Assembly (NCBI GenBank): GCA_965267245.1
Contig: OZ253939.1
Location: forward strand, 496,001 to 560,000
Reading direction: 5' to 3'
Length of the DNA: 64,000 nt
Source of the DNA: JANSWY01 sp965267245
Lineage (GTDB): Bacteria > Bacteroidota > Bacteroidia > Cytophagales > Cyclobacteriaceae
This document shows positions 1 through 9,287 of this stretch, one piece after another. Within the stretch, counting starts at the first letter, position 1. The number at the start of each line of letters is the position of its first letter. The notes under the pieces are model-generated. The model saw only the letters and a program-made list of their open reading frames with translations, had not been told where the DNA came from and did no database searches. The translations under genes and the position numbers were made by a program.

Positions 1-996
1 GTCCTGGAAGAGCGTGTAACAGAAAGGACGGAAGAATTAAATACCGCCAATGAAGGGTTAATGAGACGGACCAAGGAACTTCAGGAAGCGATCAATCACC
101 TCATTAAGAATGAGAAAGAGCTCAAAGCAAAGCATAGAGAATTGCAATTGGTAAATAGGGAATTGAGTGTCTCGCAAGATCAGGCAAGGGTTTTGAATGA
201 TCAACTTTCTGATAGTAATGAGGTTTTAAGCAGTCAGAAATTGGAATTGGAAGAAACACTCAGGAACCTGAAGAAAACACAAAGTCAACTGATTCAATCC
301 GAGAAAATGGCTTCCCTGGGGATATTGACAGCAGGAGTAGCTCATGAGCTAAATAACCCACTCAATTACATTATGGGCGGAATGCAAGCATTGGGAAGTA
401 TGGCTGAGAAAATGAATACCGAAGATGCCCAACACATGCGTGATATCATGAACGTCATGAATAACGGATTATCCAAAGCCACGGAATTAGTAAAAAGCCT
501 CAATCATTTTAACAGGAAAAACCAAAATCTGAATCAACAGGTAAATGTACTTTTAGTAGTCAGAAATTGCTTGAATATGATTCAGACAGACCTTGATAAA
601 GTTGATGTCAAGGTTGATATTTCAGCCAATTGCACTGTGATTGGAAACGAAAGTAAACTGCATCAGTTGTTCATAAATCTTCTTAAAAATGCCCAGCAGG
701 CTATTGGAGAAAGTGGAGGTGAAATTGTGATAACCGGACGGCAAAAAAGCCCGAATTTTATCATCAAAATAAAAGATAGTGGTATTGGTATACCTAAGGA
801 AAATCTGGATAAAGTGATGGATCCTTTTTTTACTACCAAAGTAGCAGGAGAAGGGACTGGTTTGGGGTTATCTATTGTATATAACATTGTCAATGAACTC
901 AAAGGGACAATTAAGTTCAAATCCCAACCTGGAAATGGCACTGAAGTGACCCTGGGATTCCCAATCTTAATCCCAACAGATAATAATTCAAACTAA
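1..996 (+). CDS. Sensor histidine kinase, C-terminal part (5' end outside window)
   Basis: The frame is open from base 1 (VLEERVTERTEEL...), so the start lies upstream. The visible 331 residues begin with about 100 residues of charged coiled coil. A HisKA domain follows, with the H-box GVAHELNNP (His at window residue 115). The ATPase domain shows an N-box (FINLLKNAQQAI), a G1 box (KDSGIGIP) and a G2 box (GEGTGLGLSIV). All kinase motifs are intact, so this should be an active autophosphorylating kinase. The ERTEEL lead-in usually follows a PAS, HAMP or tetratricopeptide sensor, which is not visible here. It is followed 35 bp later by the HDAC-like gene and then the chemosensory locus; a shared signalling role is inference. 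Confidence 0.9.
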   Translation, partial: VLEERVTERTEELNTANEGLMRRTKELQEAINHLIKNEKELKAKHRELQLVNRELSVSQDQARVLNDQLSDSNEVLSSQKLELEETLRNLKKTQSQLIQSEKMASLGILTAGVAHELNNPLNYIMGGMQALGSMAEKMNTEDAQHMRDIMNVMNNGLSKATELVKSLNHFNRKNQNLNQQVNVLLVVRNCLNMIQTDLDKVDVKVDISANCTVIGNESKLHQLFINLLKNAQQAIGESGGEIVITGRQKSPNFIIKIKDSGIGIPKENLDKVMDPFFTTKVAGEGTGLGLSIVYNIVNELKGTIKFKSQPGNGTEVTLGFPILIPTDNNSN

Positions 997-1031
997 TCTC
1001 TCATATTTGAGGTTAGGTTGAAAATCGGAAA

Positions 1032-1934
1032 TTGAAAGTAGCATTTAGTCCAGTATACAGATATGATAAGTTACCAGAAGGACACAGGTTTCCCATGGAA
1101 AAATATGACTTATTACCTGAACAGCTTCTTTACGAAGGTACATTGATAAAGGATGACTTTTTTCACCCTGAACCACTTTCTGAGGCGCAAATATTAAGGA
1201 CCCACACGGAAGAATATTGGTTAAAACTAAAGCATGGGAACCTTACCAGTAGCGAAATACGAGCAACTGGATTCCCCTTTCATGAATCATTGGTAAATAG
1301 AGGTAGGCACATAGCAAATGGAACACTGCAGTGTATGTATCATGCGATGCGGGATGGGGTATCTTTAAACATCGCTGGAGGCACGCACCATAGTTTCGCC
1401 GATCGGGGAGAAGGGTTTTGTATATTCAATGATATTGCCATCGCCACAAATGAGCTTTTATATGAAGGGCTGGTCAGGAAAGTGCTAATAGTAGACCTTG
1501 ACGTGCATCAGGGAAATGGCACAGCGAAAATTTTTGAAGGAGATGACAGAGCTTTTACTTTTAGTATGCACTGTCAGCACAATTACCCATTGAGAAAGGA
1601 GCAGTCTGATTTGGATATTGGTTTGCCAGATAGAACAGACGATAAGGTCTATCTTCAAACACTTCAAAGTGTGTTGCCTGGGCTTTTGGATAGCACTATG
1701 CCGGATGTGGTATTCTATCTGAGTGGTGTTGATGTTATTGCATCTGATAAGTTAGGGCGATTGGAATTAACTATTGAAGGTTGTAGGATGCGTGATGAAT
1801 ATGTGCTGAAACAATGTAAAATAAGAGAGATACCTGTAGCGGTGAGTATGGGGGGAGGTTATTCTTCCAGGCTTGCAGATATCATAGAAGCACATGCCAA
1901 TACTTTCAGGGTTGCCCGTGAATTGTACTTTTAA
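1032..1934 (+). CDS. Histone deacetylase-family amidohydrolase
   Basis: 300 residues with the full arginase/deacetylase fold signature of zinc-dependent deacetylases. The His pair lies in GGTHHSF, the Zn-binding Asp and His in DLDVHQGNG, the next Zn Asp in YLSGVDV and the catalytic Tyr in MGGGYSS. The THHSFADRGEGFCIFND stretch resembles class IV (HDAC11-like) and AcuC-type bacterial enzymes. It probably removes an acyl or acetyl group from a protein lysine or a small amine; the substrate cannot be told. The start is a TTG at 1032, because no ATG lies near the conserved N-terminus. It is alone between a histidine kinase and the STAS gene, with a 222-bp gap downstream that shows no clear terminator. 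Confidence 0.85.
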   Translation: MKVAFSPVYRYDKLPEGHRFPMEKYDLLPEQLLYEGTLIKDDFFHPEPLSEAQILRTHTEEYWLKLKHGNLTSSEIRATGFPFHESLVNRGRHIANGTLQCMYHAMRDGVSLNIAGGTHHSFADRGEGFCIFNDIAIATNELLYEGLVRKVLIVDLDVHQGNGTAKIFEGDDRAFTFSMHCQHNYPLRKEQSDLDIGLPDRTDDKVYLQTLQSVLPGLLDSTMPDVVFYLSGVDVIASDKLGRLELTIEGCRMRDEYVLKQCKIREIPVAVSMGGGYSSRLADIIEAHANTFRVARELYF

Positions 1935-2156
1935 TAGATTGAATCTGGATAAACTCTTGTTAATTGGTAAATATTCGGTTTTGACTTCAATAATCAAGGA
2001 TTGGTCGAAAGTTGAATAGGCAATTAAATAGTTCTTTATAATTTTCCCATATGTACGACAAAAATAGAAGCCCGGTGTTTGGAATGTATTGTTACTTCAG
2101 GTAAATTATGGTAAGTAGCTAAACGATGGGATTTTATTTCTTATAAACTTATATAG

Positions 2157-2576
2157 ATGCCAGCTTCAAAAGGTAAAAAAACTACAACAAAGAAAGACGC
2201 ACAATCAGATAAACAGCAGACCAATTTGCCATCAACAATAGAGTTAAAGGATGCAACTATTTCATTGCAACCTTCAAAAAGACGGACAATCAGGAAAATC
2301 AAAGTAGTACTGGAAGGTAACTTATCGATAAACATTGCAGAGGAGGCATTCGAAGCAGTCAAATCGGTTTTTGAGGATTATGATTATGTAGATTTTTACT
2401 TGAAGGACCTGAAAGGTATTGACCTGAGTTTTATCCAGTTGCTTTTTCACTTGAAGAAATACTATGAACCAAAAGATAAACATGTTACTGTTGATAGCGA
2501 TATGAAGAGTGATATGAGAAAAATTATTGTTCACGCGGGATTTGAGGACTTTATGTTCATTCCGAAACTAGTTTAG
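2157..2576 (+). CDS. STAS-domain protein (anti-sigma-factor-antagonist type) heading the che operon
   Basis: 139 residues: a Lys/Thr/Gln-rich disordered N-terminus of about 40 residues, then a STAS-like alpha/beta domain (about 45-135). The segment YLKDLKGIDLSFIQLL aligns with the phosphorylation loop of SpoIIAA-type antagonists and places a Ser at position 91 where the regulatory Ser usually lies. Such proteins bind an anti-sigma kinase when unphosphorylated and are reset by a PP2C phosphatase. It sits 5 bp before cheY and is the first gene of the operon; a SpoIIE-type phosphatase closes the locus. That pairing suggests partner switching, but no canonical RsbW/SpoIIAB-type kinase is visible here. 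Confidence 0.75.
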   Translation: MPASKGKKTTTKKDAQSDKQQTNLPSTIELKDATISLQPSKRRTIRKIKVVLEGNLSINIAEEAFEAVKSVFEDYDYVDFYLKDLKGIDLSFIQLLFHLKKYYEPKDKHVTVDSDMKSDMRKIIVHAGFEDFMFIPKLV

Positions 2577-2581
2577 ATTAC

Positions 2582-2953
2582 ATGGAAAAAAATATTTTGG
2601 TAGTTGATGATTCAGAGAGCATCAGGGAGCTGGTAGGAGACATCCTGACAAACGCAGGATACAATGTCTTCAAAGGTTCTGATGGTAGGGATGGCCTGAA
2701 CCGACTCCTGGATACGGAAGAGACCATGTCAATGATCATTACTGACCTATTCATGCCTGAGATGGATGGCATTGATTTGATTAAAGAGGTGAGAAAGCTG
2801 GAAAGGTATCAATACGTACCCATTTTGATGCTGACTACTGAGTCACACCTTGAGAAAAAAATGGAAGCTAAACAAGCCGGGGTAACTGGTTGGATGGTTA
2901 AGCCATTTGAAGAAGAGAAGCTTTTAAGAACAGTTCACAAAATTATTAGATAG
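2582..2953 (+). CDS. cheY: CheY-like single-domain response regulator
   Basis: 123 residues forming a stand-alone receiver. The acidic pair is at Asp9-Asp10, the phospho-acceptor is Asp55 in MIITDLFMPEMDG, the switch Thr is in LMLTTES, and Lys107 lies in MVKPF. There is no output domain, so it must work by binding a partner. It is phosphorylated most plausibly by the CheA encoded next, with which it shares a TAGTG stop/start overlap. Two more single-domain receivers occur later in the same locus. Confidence 0.92.
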   Translation: MEKNILVVDDSESIRELVGDILTNAGYNVFKGSDGRDGLNRLLDTEETMSMIITDLFMPEMDGIDLIKEVRKLERYQYVPILMLTTESHLEKKMEAKQAGVTGWMVKPFEEEKLLRTVHKIIR

Positions 2954-5094
2954 TGTCTAACCTACAGGAAGTATATTTAGAAGAAGCGGAGGAGTTATTC
3001 AAAAGGATTGAAGAAGCACTACTGTTGCTAGAAAACTCACCTGAAGACTCCGGTTCCCTCATAGCTGATGTATTCAGGTCAATGCACACATTAAAGGGAA
3101 ACAGTGGGATGTTTGGACTCACTAAGGTGGCCGATTTTCTACATAACCTGGAGACCCTCTATGAAAAGGTACGAAGCGATCATTCATTATTGTCTGCAGA
3201 AATTGTGGAATGCACTTTCAATTCCCTGGATCATGTAAAAAAGATCATATATGACCCGGAATTACAAGACGAAGAAAACGCAGAAGAGTATAAGATTTTA
3301 ACCGCCCAGATACTCAATATACTCAATCATTCAGAAACAGTCTCTGTTGATTTAAGTACAATTGAATCTCTGTCTGGGAAAGTATCTTATCATATCTATT
3401 TCCAGCCAAAGAAAGATGTTTTTAAGGATGGAACTAACCCATTACTTCTGGTTGATGAGCTGGCTGACCTGGGAAAATCTAAAGTGTATGCCCATGTTGA
3501 TCCTAAAATGATCAAAGAAACATTTGACATCACAGCATGCTATACCTCCTGGAGCATAATTTTGGTTACTGATAAAGGAATTGATCCTATCAGGGATGTC
3601 TTCATTTTTGTAGAAGATAGTGCGGTGATAGAAATCAATGAGGTATTTGATGGTGACCTATTGGCGGATCCGGATTTTCATGAGAACCTTCCAGCTCTGG
3701 AGCACCTAGATGAACCATTGTCCTTAACAAACATACAAGACATTATAGAAGGGAATGTCTCAGCAGACCCACTGAAAATGGAGTCTGTAAAACCTATTGT
3801 TGCTGATAAAGTTGAAGATACTTCCAGTGCGGATGAAAAAGATGAGGTTACATCAACACCTGCCGAAAGCAAAGACACTGCTCAATCAAGGAGTCAGGTG
3901 AAAAAACTTTTTGAGAAAGGAAAAGCTGCTTCAAGTATTCGGGTAAGTTCTGCAAAACTAACTGAACTAATGAACCAGGTGAGTGAACTTGTAACCACTC
4001 AAGCCGCTCTGGCGCTTTACACCAAGAATAATTTTGATCCCACATTAGATGCTATATCCGATAATGTGGAAAAATTAACGCGTCAATTAAGGGATATCTC
4101 TTTTGGGATGACGCTTGTACAAATCGATAACCTATTCAGCAGGTTTCAGCGTGTCATAAGGGACTTGTCGGCTCAGCTAGGTAAGTCAGTTAGGTTTGTG
4201 ACAGAAGGTGGAGACACTGAGCTAGATAAAACCATCATAGAGAATCTTGCTGATCCGTTGATGCACATTGTTAGGAATAGCCTGGATCACGGAATAGAAT
4301 CAAAAGAAGACAGAATCAAAGCCGGAAAACCTGAGCAGGGAACTATCAAATTGATGTCTTACTATTCTGGAGCCAAAGTTTATATCAGAATTGAAGATGA
4401 TGGTAAGGGAATGGACCCAGAGAAAATCAAAAACAAGGCTGTGGAAAAGAAACTGATTTCCAAGGATGACCAGTTATCAGACAAGGAAATATATGACCTG
4501 ATCTTCTTGCCGGGATTTAGTACGGCAGCAAATATTACAGATGTTTCTGGAAGAGGAGTGGGTATGGATGTGGTAAGAAAGAATATTCTTGATCTTCGGG
4601 GAGACATTGAGGTTGACTCTAAATTAGGAAAGGGAACAAGCATAACACTTGGGCTACCATTAACACTTTCTGTAATAGACGGACTTCTAATTAAGGCAGA
4701 AAAAACTCATTTTATAATTCCATTGTCAGAAATATCAAAGTGTTTTGAGATACCCAGAAAGCAAATTTCCAACGAGTTTAATCAATTGATTGTGCTGGAT
4801 GGAGAACAAGTGCCTTTTCTTGATTTAAGAAGGGAATTTAAAATGGATATGGAATCTGCTCCGGAAACATTGAGTGTTATTCTGATTCAGAAATTGGGAA
4901 CTAAAATTGGCGTATGCGTCGATTCAATTGAAGGAGAGTATCAGGCGGTTTTAAAACCAGTTGGTAAGTATTATAGGAATCAGGAATTTATTTCAGGGGC
5001 AACAATTCTGGGAGATGGTTCTCTGGCTCTTGTCCTGGACTCTTACAAGATTGTAGAAAGAAAATTAACTAAACAAAAAGCTAGTGCACAATGA
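2953..5094 (+). CDS. cheA: Chemotaxis histidine kinase CheA
   Basis: 713 residues with the full CheA plan. The HPt (P1) domain has phospho-His45 in RSMHTLKGNSGMFG. A second conserved module (about 140-235) of the type often found between P1 and P3 follows, then an acidic linker (about 235-325). P3 dimerisation helices run from about 326 to 395. The P4 ATPase has HIVRNSLDHGIE, EDDGKGMD and SGRGVGMDVV. The CheW-like P5 domain runs from about 570 to 705. The start is GTG at 2953, overlapping the cheY stop, and the gene ends in an ATGA overlap with cheW. It should form the signalling array with CheW and the MCP downstream and feed CheY and CheB. Confidence 0.96.
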   Translation: MSNLQEVYLEEAEELFKRIEEALLLLENSPEDSGSLIADVFRSMHTLKGNSGMFGLTKVADFLHNLETLYEKVRSDHSLLSAEIVECTFNSLDHVKKIIYDPELQDEENAEEYKILTAQILNILNHSETVSVDLSTIESLSGKVSYHIYFQPKKDVFKDGTNPLLLVDELADLGKSKVYAHVDPKMIKETFDITACYTSWSIILVTDKGIDPIRDVFIFVEDSAVIEINEVFDGDLLADPDFHENLPALEHLDEPLSLTNIQDIIEGNVSADPLKMESVKPIVADKVEDTSSADEKDEVTSTPAESKDTAQSRSQVKKLFEKGKAASSIRVSSAKLTELMNQVSELVTTQAALALYTKNNFDPTLDAISDNVEKLTRQLRDISFGMTLVQIDNLFSRFQRVIRDLSAQLGKSVRFVTEGGDTELDKTIIENLADPLMHIVRNSLDHGIESKEDRIKAGKPEQGTIKLMSYYSGAKVYIRIEDDGKGMDPEKIKNKAVEKKLISKDDQLSDKEIYDLIFLPGFSTAANITDVSGRGVGMDVVRKNILDLRGDIEVDSKLGKGTSITLGLPLTLSVIDGLLIKAEKTHFIIPLSEISKCFEIPRKQISNEFNQLIVLDGEQVPFLDLRREFKMDMESAPETLSVILIQKLGTKIGVCVDSIEGEYQAVLKPVGKYYRNQEFISGATILGDGSLALVLDSYKIVERKLTKQKASAQ

Positions 5095-5621
5095 GTGTAA
5101 TTAAAACTAATGAAGGGGAAGTAGATTTACTCACACATTCATTTTTGTCATTTAGACTGGACGATGAATTGTTTGCAGTGGATGTTCAAAAAGTAATTGA
5201 GATACTTGAAGTACCAAGCATTACAAAAATTCCACTTGCTCCGAAATACCTTGCCGGTATCATCAATCTTAGGGGTAAAGTACTACCTCTTGTAGATACC
5301 AAGGTGAAATTCGGACTAAAACCAGTACAATTCACTGTAAATACCTGTGTGGTGGTTATTGAAATTACAGTAGAGGAAGAAGTGATACAAATAGGTACAC
5401 TAGTAGATTCTGTTCTGGAAGTAATGGAAATACCAGATAAAGAAATACAACCATCACCAAGTGTAGATGCAAAGTATAAGCTGGAATTTATCAGAGGTAT
5501 GTATAAGAAGGAAGATGAATTCATCTTACTGCTTAACCTTGATGAAGTTTTCTCACTGGAGGAAATGAGCTATTTGCAACAAACAAACGAAGAAGCGGAA
5601 ATTAATCAGGATAACTCATGA
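5091..5621 (+). CDS. cheW: Chemotaxis coupling protein CheW
   Basis: 176 residues of one CheW domain. Typical signatures are FLSFRLDDELFAVDVQKV near the N-terminus and APKYLAGIINLRGKVLPLVD in the middle; the length fits. It couples the MCP to CheA in the membrane array. The start codon overlaps the cheA stop (ATGA) and its own stop overlaps the MCP start (ATGA), so translation of the three genes is probably coupled and their ratio fixed. The last about 15 residues are an acidic tail rich in Glu, Asn and Asp. Confidence 0.95.
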   Translation: MSVIKTNEGEVDLLTHSFLSFRLDDELFAVDVQKVIEILEVPSITKIPLAPKYLAGIINLRGKVLPLVDTKVKFGLKPVQFTVNTCVVVIEITVEEEVIQIGTLVDSVLEVMEIPDKEIQPSPSVDAKYKLEFIRGMYKKEDEFILLLNLDEVFSLEEMSYLQQTNEEAEINQDNS

Positions 5622-7567
5622 ACCTAACCATCAAAAGGAGGCTGCAATTATATGCAGTTATGATATTTGCCATTTTGATCTTCATTGGTGCTCTTGTATT
5701 GTGGGTGGCAAATAGTGCAACTGAATACACAATCAGGAGAAACCAGTTTATGGAGATTAGGAATAGCCTCTATGATCTTCGCAGTGCAGAATCTGACTTC
5801 CTCGATATTGACATAAATTCTGATAACTTCTATGCTACTGGTAATAGCACCAATGTAATACGTTTTGATAGTACGGTAAGGCGATGTATGAATCTAATAG
5901 ATTCGTTGGAAGGCAGTGAAGTCGGGCAGGAGTTATACGCTTCTCAATTGGTAGAGATTAGGAGTTTACTGGATAAATATCAGAAGGGGTTCAAGGCCCT
6001 TGTAAAAGCGGCCAAGAAAAAAGGGATTAAGGACCGTGGAACTATTGGGCGTATGCGCGAAGTTGCACATTCTCTGGAGAATCAATTAAGAAATTCAAAT
6101 CAGGAAATCCTATACCTCACTTTACGCAGACATGAGAAGGATTATCTATTAAGGTCTGAGCTTTCCTATCGGGACCAATTCAACACTACATTAGATTTGA
6201 TGAGGTCAAGAGTTGGATCTGGTGGAATAGTTGACTTGCTGGATGAATACGGTGCTTTATTTTCAGAAGTTATCGCTGCTGATCAAGTGATTATCAAAAA
6301 CAGGTCAGCATATACAAACAGTTATAACAAGCAGATTATTGATTTGACCCTTCCTATTATTAATGAGCTCTATGCGCTGGGACAGAAACGGGTAAACAAT
6401 GGGAAATTGATTATGGGAATTGCTATCCTGTTTTCTATCATTCTTATAGGGTTGAGAACTTATAATTTAATCAAAACCATAGGTGGTTCGATTCGATCAA
6501 TATCAAAAGTTGTCTCTCACATTACGAAGGGAAATCTGAACGTTACAATAGACACAGACAAGTCTGGTGAAATTGGAGCCCTTCTGAGAAATCTTCAAAA
6601 TATGGTTGCTCAATTGAGAAAGATAGTTTCAACTGTCATGGATAGTAGCCACAATATTGCCAATGCCAGTATGGAACTAAGCAAGTCATCACAGCTAATG
6701 TCTGATGGCGCCAGTGAACAGGCTAGTTCTGCCGAGGAAGTCTCCTCCTCAATGGAAGAAATGGCAGCTAATATTGATCAGAATACAGCCAATTCAAAAG
6801 AAACAGAGCAGATTGCAATCGGTGGAGCTAACAATATTATTGATAGTAATCATTTGGTTACCAAGACTTTAGATTCAATGAAGTCTATTACTCAACGTAT
6901 TAGCATAATTGGTGAAATCTCAAGACAAACCAATCTTTTGGCACTTAATGCCGCTGTAGAAGCCGCCAGAGCCGGAGAATATGGAAAAGGTTTTGCAGTT
7001 GTAGCTGCTGAAATTAGAAGACTGGCGGAAAGAAGTCAGGTGGCTGCTTCAGAAATTGACGAGGAATCTTCCCTCGGAGTAGAAACAGCAATTGCATCAG
7101 GAGAAATGTTAGCTTCGGTTGTACCTGAAATTCAGAAAACTGCGGATTTGATAAAGGATATAACGGCTGCAAGTATTGAACAAAATAATGGTGCCGATCA
7201 GATAAATAGTGCTGTTCAGAACCTAAATCAGATTGTTCAACAAAATGCGGCGGTGGCAGAAGAAATGGCAGCAAATTCCGAGGAGCTCTACAGCCAATCA
7301 GAATTACTCCTTGAGGCAATTTCATTCTTTAAGTTAGAAGGTGAAGTGGAAGATGAAGAAAATGTAGCCAGTGATGAAGAACAAAGGGAAGAGGTAGCAG
7401 TTGAGAATACCGAAAAGCCTAAAGAAAGGGCACCTATTACAGTTCAGAAACCTGAGAAGAAAGAGGAGAATGGTTCTCAGGAATCAGTTCAAAGTAAAGG
7501 AATAGATATAGATCTGAGCGGTGGAGATGATGAAGATCTGCTGGATTCGGATTTTGAAAAGTATTGA
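5618..7567 (+). CDS. Methyl-accepting chemotaxis protein with HBM-type sensor domain
   Basis: 649 residues. TM1 lies at about 11-32 and TM2 at about 263-281. Between them is an all-helical periplasmic domain of about 210 residues with the HBM (helical bimodular) signature RRHEKDYLLR near residue 175. A HAMP domain (about 282-335) and a cytoplasmic signalling rod follow, whose hairpin tip reads ISRQTNLLALNAAVEAARAG. The last about 75 residues are a Glu/Asp/Lys-rich tail with no CheR-docking pentapeptide (the protein ends in SDFEKY). HBM domains in other bacteria bind small organic acids; the ligand here is unknown. It is the only receptor in the locus and is joined to cheW by ATGA. Confidence 0.94.
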   Translation: MNLTIKRRLQLYAVMIFAILIFIGALVLWVANSATEYTIRRNQFMEIRNSLYDLRSAESDFLDIDINSDNFYATGNSTNVIRFDSTVRRCMNLIDSLEGSEVGQELYASQLVEIRSLLDKYQKGFKALVKAAKKKGIKDRGTIGRMREVAHSLENQLRNSNQEILYLTLRRHEKDYLLRSELSYRDQFNTTLDLMRSRVGSGGIVDLLDEYGALFSEVIAADQVIIKNRSAYTNSYNKQIIDLTLPIINELYALGQKRVNNGKLIMGIAILFSIILIGLRTYNLIKTIGGSIRSISKVVSHITKGNLNVTIDTDKSGEIGALLRNLQNMVAQLRKIVSTVMDSSHNIANASMELSKSSQLMSDGASEQASSAEEVSSSMEEMAANIDQNTANSKETEQIAIGGANNIIDSNHLVTKTLDSMKSITQRISIIGEISRQTNLLALNAAVEAARAGEYGKGFAVVAAEIRRLAERSQVAASEIDEESSLGVETAIASGEMLASVVPEIQKTADLIKDITAASIEQNNGADQINSAVQNLNQIVQQNAAVAEEMAANSEELYSQSELLLEAISFFKLEGEVEDEENVASDEEQREEVAVENTEKPKERAPITVQKPEKKEENGSQESVQSKGIDIDLSGGDDEDLLDSDFEKY

Positions 7568-7584
7568 TTGACGGAGTGACTAGA

Positions 7585-8436
7585 ATGTCTGTAGATATAC
7601 CAAATAACACCTGGCATGAGAAGAAACATATGACTGAGAATCAGTTCATGAGACTCAGTGAATATGTCACTGAAAATTATGGGATAAAACTTCCAATTGC
7701 CAAGAAAATTATGGTTGAAGGCAGACTTCAGAAGAGACTTAAGGCAAATGGGATGGCTTCATTTGATCAATATTTAGAGTATGTTTTTAGTGATGTCGGA
7801 CATAATGAATTGGTGGAAATGATTGACGCCATTTCTACAAACAAAACCGACTTTTTCCGCGAAGCAACTCATTTTGATTACTTACAACAATCCATTCTGC
7901 CAGCTTATGCCAATAAAAGTGTGAAAATCTGGAGTGCAGCTAGTTCCAGTGGTGAGGAGATTTACACAATAGCCATTGCAATTGAAGAATACAATAGGCT
8001 AAATCCTCAGTCAAAGGTGAATTACAGCATATTAGGAACAGATATCAATGTCGATATATTGAAGCATGCTATCAAAGGTGTGTATAAGCATGATAGAATA
8101 AATGATGTACCTTATGAAATTAGAAGCAGGTACTTTTTAAGAGGAAAAAAACCAAATTTCGATTTAGTTAGAGTGGTTCCTCATCTTCGTTCCAAGGCCT
8201 CCTTCAAAAGGTTGAATCTAATGGATAATGATTATAATGTAGATCATGATTTTGATATCATTTTCTGCCGAAACGTACTTATCTATTTCGACAAGGAGAC
8301 ACAGGAAAAAGTGATAAATAAACTTTGTAGTAAGCTCAAAACTGATGGATTTTTCTTTTTGGGTCATTCAGAATCAATTCTTGGTAAAAATGTCCCATTG
8401 AAGCAATTAGAACCTACAATCTATAAAAGACTATAA
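7585..8436 (+). CDS. cheR: Chemotaxis methyltransferase CheR
   Basis: About 283 residues. The N-terminal all-helical domain contains TNKTDFFRE, and the SAM-binding Rossmann domain contains WSAASSSGEEIYTIA, LGTDIN and FDIIFCRNVLIYFD. It methylates glutamates on the MCP signalling rod. The frame can open at a TTG at 7564 overlapping the MCP stop. The ATG at 7585 is preferred because a GGAG lies 8 bases upstream; a third ATG at 7630 would also keep the whole domain. It lies between the MCP and the atypical kinase-like gene, with 2 bp to the next start. Confidence 0.93.
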   Translation: MSVDIPNNTWHEKKHMTENQFMRLSEYVTENYGIKLPIAKKIMVEGRLQKRLKANGMASFDQYLEYVFSDVGHNELVEMIDAISTNKTDFFREATHFDYLQQSILPAYANKSVKIWSAASSSGEEIYTIAIAIEEYNRLNPQSKVNYSILGTDINVDILKHAIKGVYKHDRINDVPYEIRSRYFLRGKKPNFDLVRVVPHLRSKASFKRLNLMDNDYNVDHDFDIIFCRNVLIYFDKETQEKVINKLCSKLKTDGFFFLGHSESILGKNVPLKQLEPTIYKRL

Positions 8437-8438
8437 TT

Positions 8439-9287
8439 ATGAAGGTTGACTTTGAACACGAAAATATGTCTGAAGAGGAGATGATTCGGGAACTTTCTAA
8501 TCTCAATAACAAGCTGTTGGAAGCAGAAAGGGTGAAGACTGATTTTCTTTCAAATATTAAGAATGAAATAAACAACCCGATGACTTCCATTCTTGGTTTG
8601 CTGAAGATGATGATTTCAAAACCTGAAGACCATGATGGTAATATGAACAAGACAAAGTTGATCTATAATGAGGTCCATAACTTGAACTTTCAAATTCAGA
8701 ATGTAATTATCGCTGCAGAAATAGAAGCAGGACATTTTGAGCCTGAAGTGTCATTGGTAAGCATAAAGGCTTTGATGGATGAATTGATGCATCTATATGA
8801 TGATGTATGCATGAAAAAAAATATAAAGTTTGATTGGCACCACACAGGAGAGGAGAAGATAAAGGCAGACAGAGAAAAAGTACATATAATCATATCAAAT
8901 TTGATCTCAAATGCGACCAAATTTAGCCCAAAGGACTCTGAAATTAAGTTGAATACATCAATGGAAGATGGGAAGTTGTCAGTTGAAATAAAGGATACCG
9001 GAAAAGGAATTGCGGAGGATCAAATGGCAGAAATATTTGACCGGTTCAAGCAGCTGGAAAGTGGAACGAAGAAATCATTTGGGGGGCATGGCCTTGGACT
9101 TTCAATTGTCCATGCATTGGTAGATATAATGAATGGAGAGTTGTTCATTGACAGTAAAGTAGGAGAAGGAACTACATTAAAGTTTTCGATCCCGGAAGGT
9201 GAAAGTCATGCATCGGATGTAGACTTGTTTGGTGATGATGATGCCATTTTCTTCGATTCTATGGATGATAATGACGAGGTATTTTGA
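8439..9287 (+). CDS. Histidine-kinase-like ATPase lacking the phospho-acceptor His
   Basis: 282 residues, soluble. A short coiled coil (about 10-33) is followed by a HisKA-like helix reading FLSNIKNEINNPMTSILG, where classical kinases have F-x-x-x-x-S-H-E-x-R-x-P; Asn42 (AAT) replaces the phospho-His. The HATPase_c domain is otherwise complete: N-box IISNLISNATKFSP, G1 IKDTGKGIAED, G2 GGHGLGLSIVHAL. About 40 acidic residues end the protein. It cannot autophosphorylate on the usual His. It may phosphorylate a partner on another residue, act on another protein's His, or be a regulatory ATPase. It sits between cheR and cheD, joined to cheD by TTGA. Confidence 0.85.
   Translation: MKVDFEHENMSEEEMIRELSNLNNKLLEAERVKTDFLSNIKNEINNPMTSILGLLKMMISKPEDHDGNMNKTKLIYNEVHNLNFQIQNVIIAAEIEAGHFEPEVSLVSIKALMDELMHLYDDVCMKKNIKFDWHHTGEEKIKADREKVHIIISNLISNATKFSPKDSEIKLNTSMEDGKLSVEIKDTGKGIAEDQMAEIFDRFKQLESGTKKSFGGHGLGLSIVHALVDIMNGELFIDSKVGEGTTLKFSIPEGESHASDVDLFGDDDAIFFDSMDDNDEVF

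Noticed and set aside
5618..7567. CheR-binding pentapeptide at the MCP C-terminus
   Set aside because: The protein ends in SDFEKY, which does not fit the xWxxF type.
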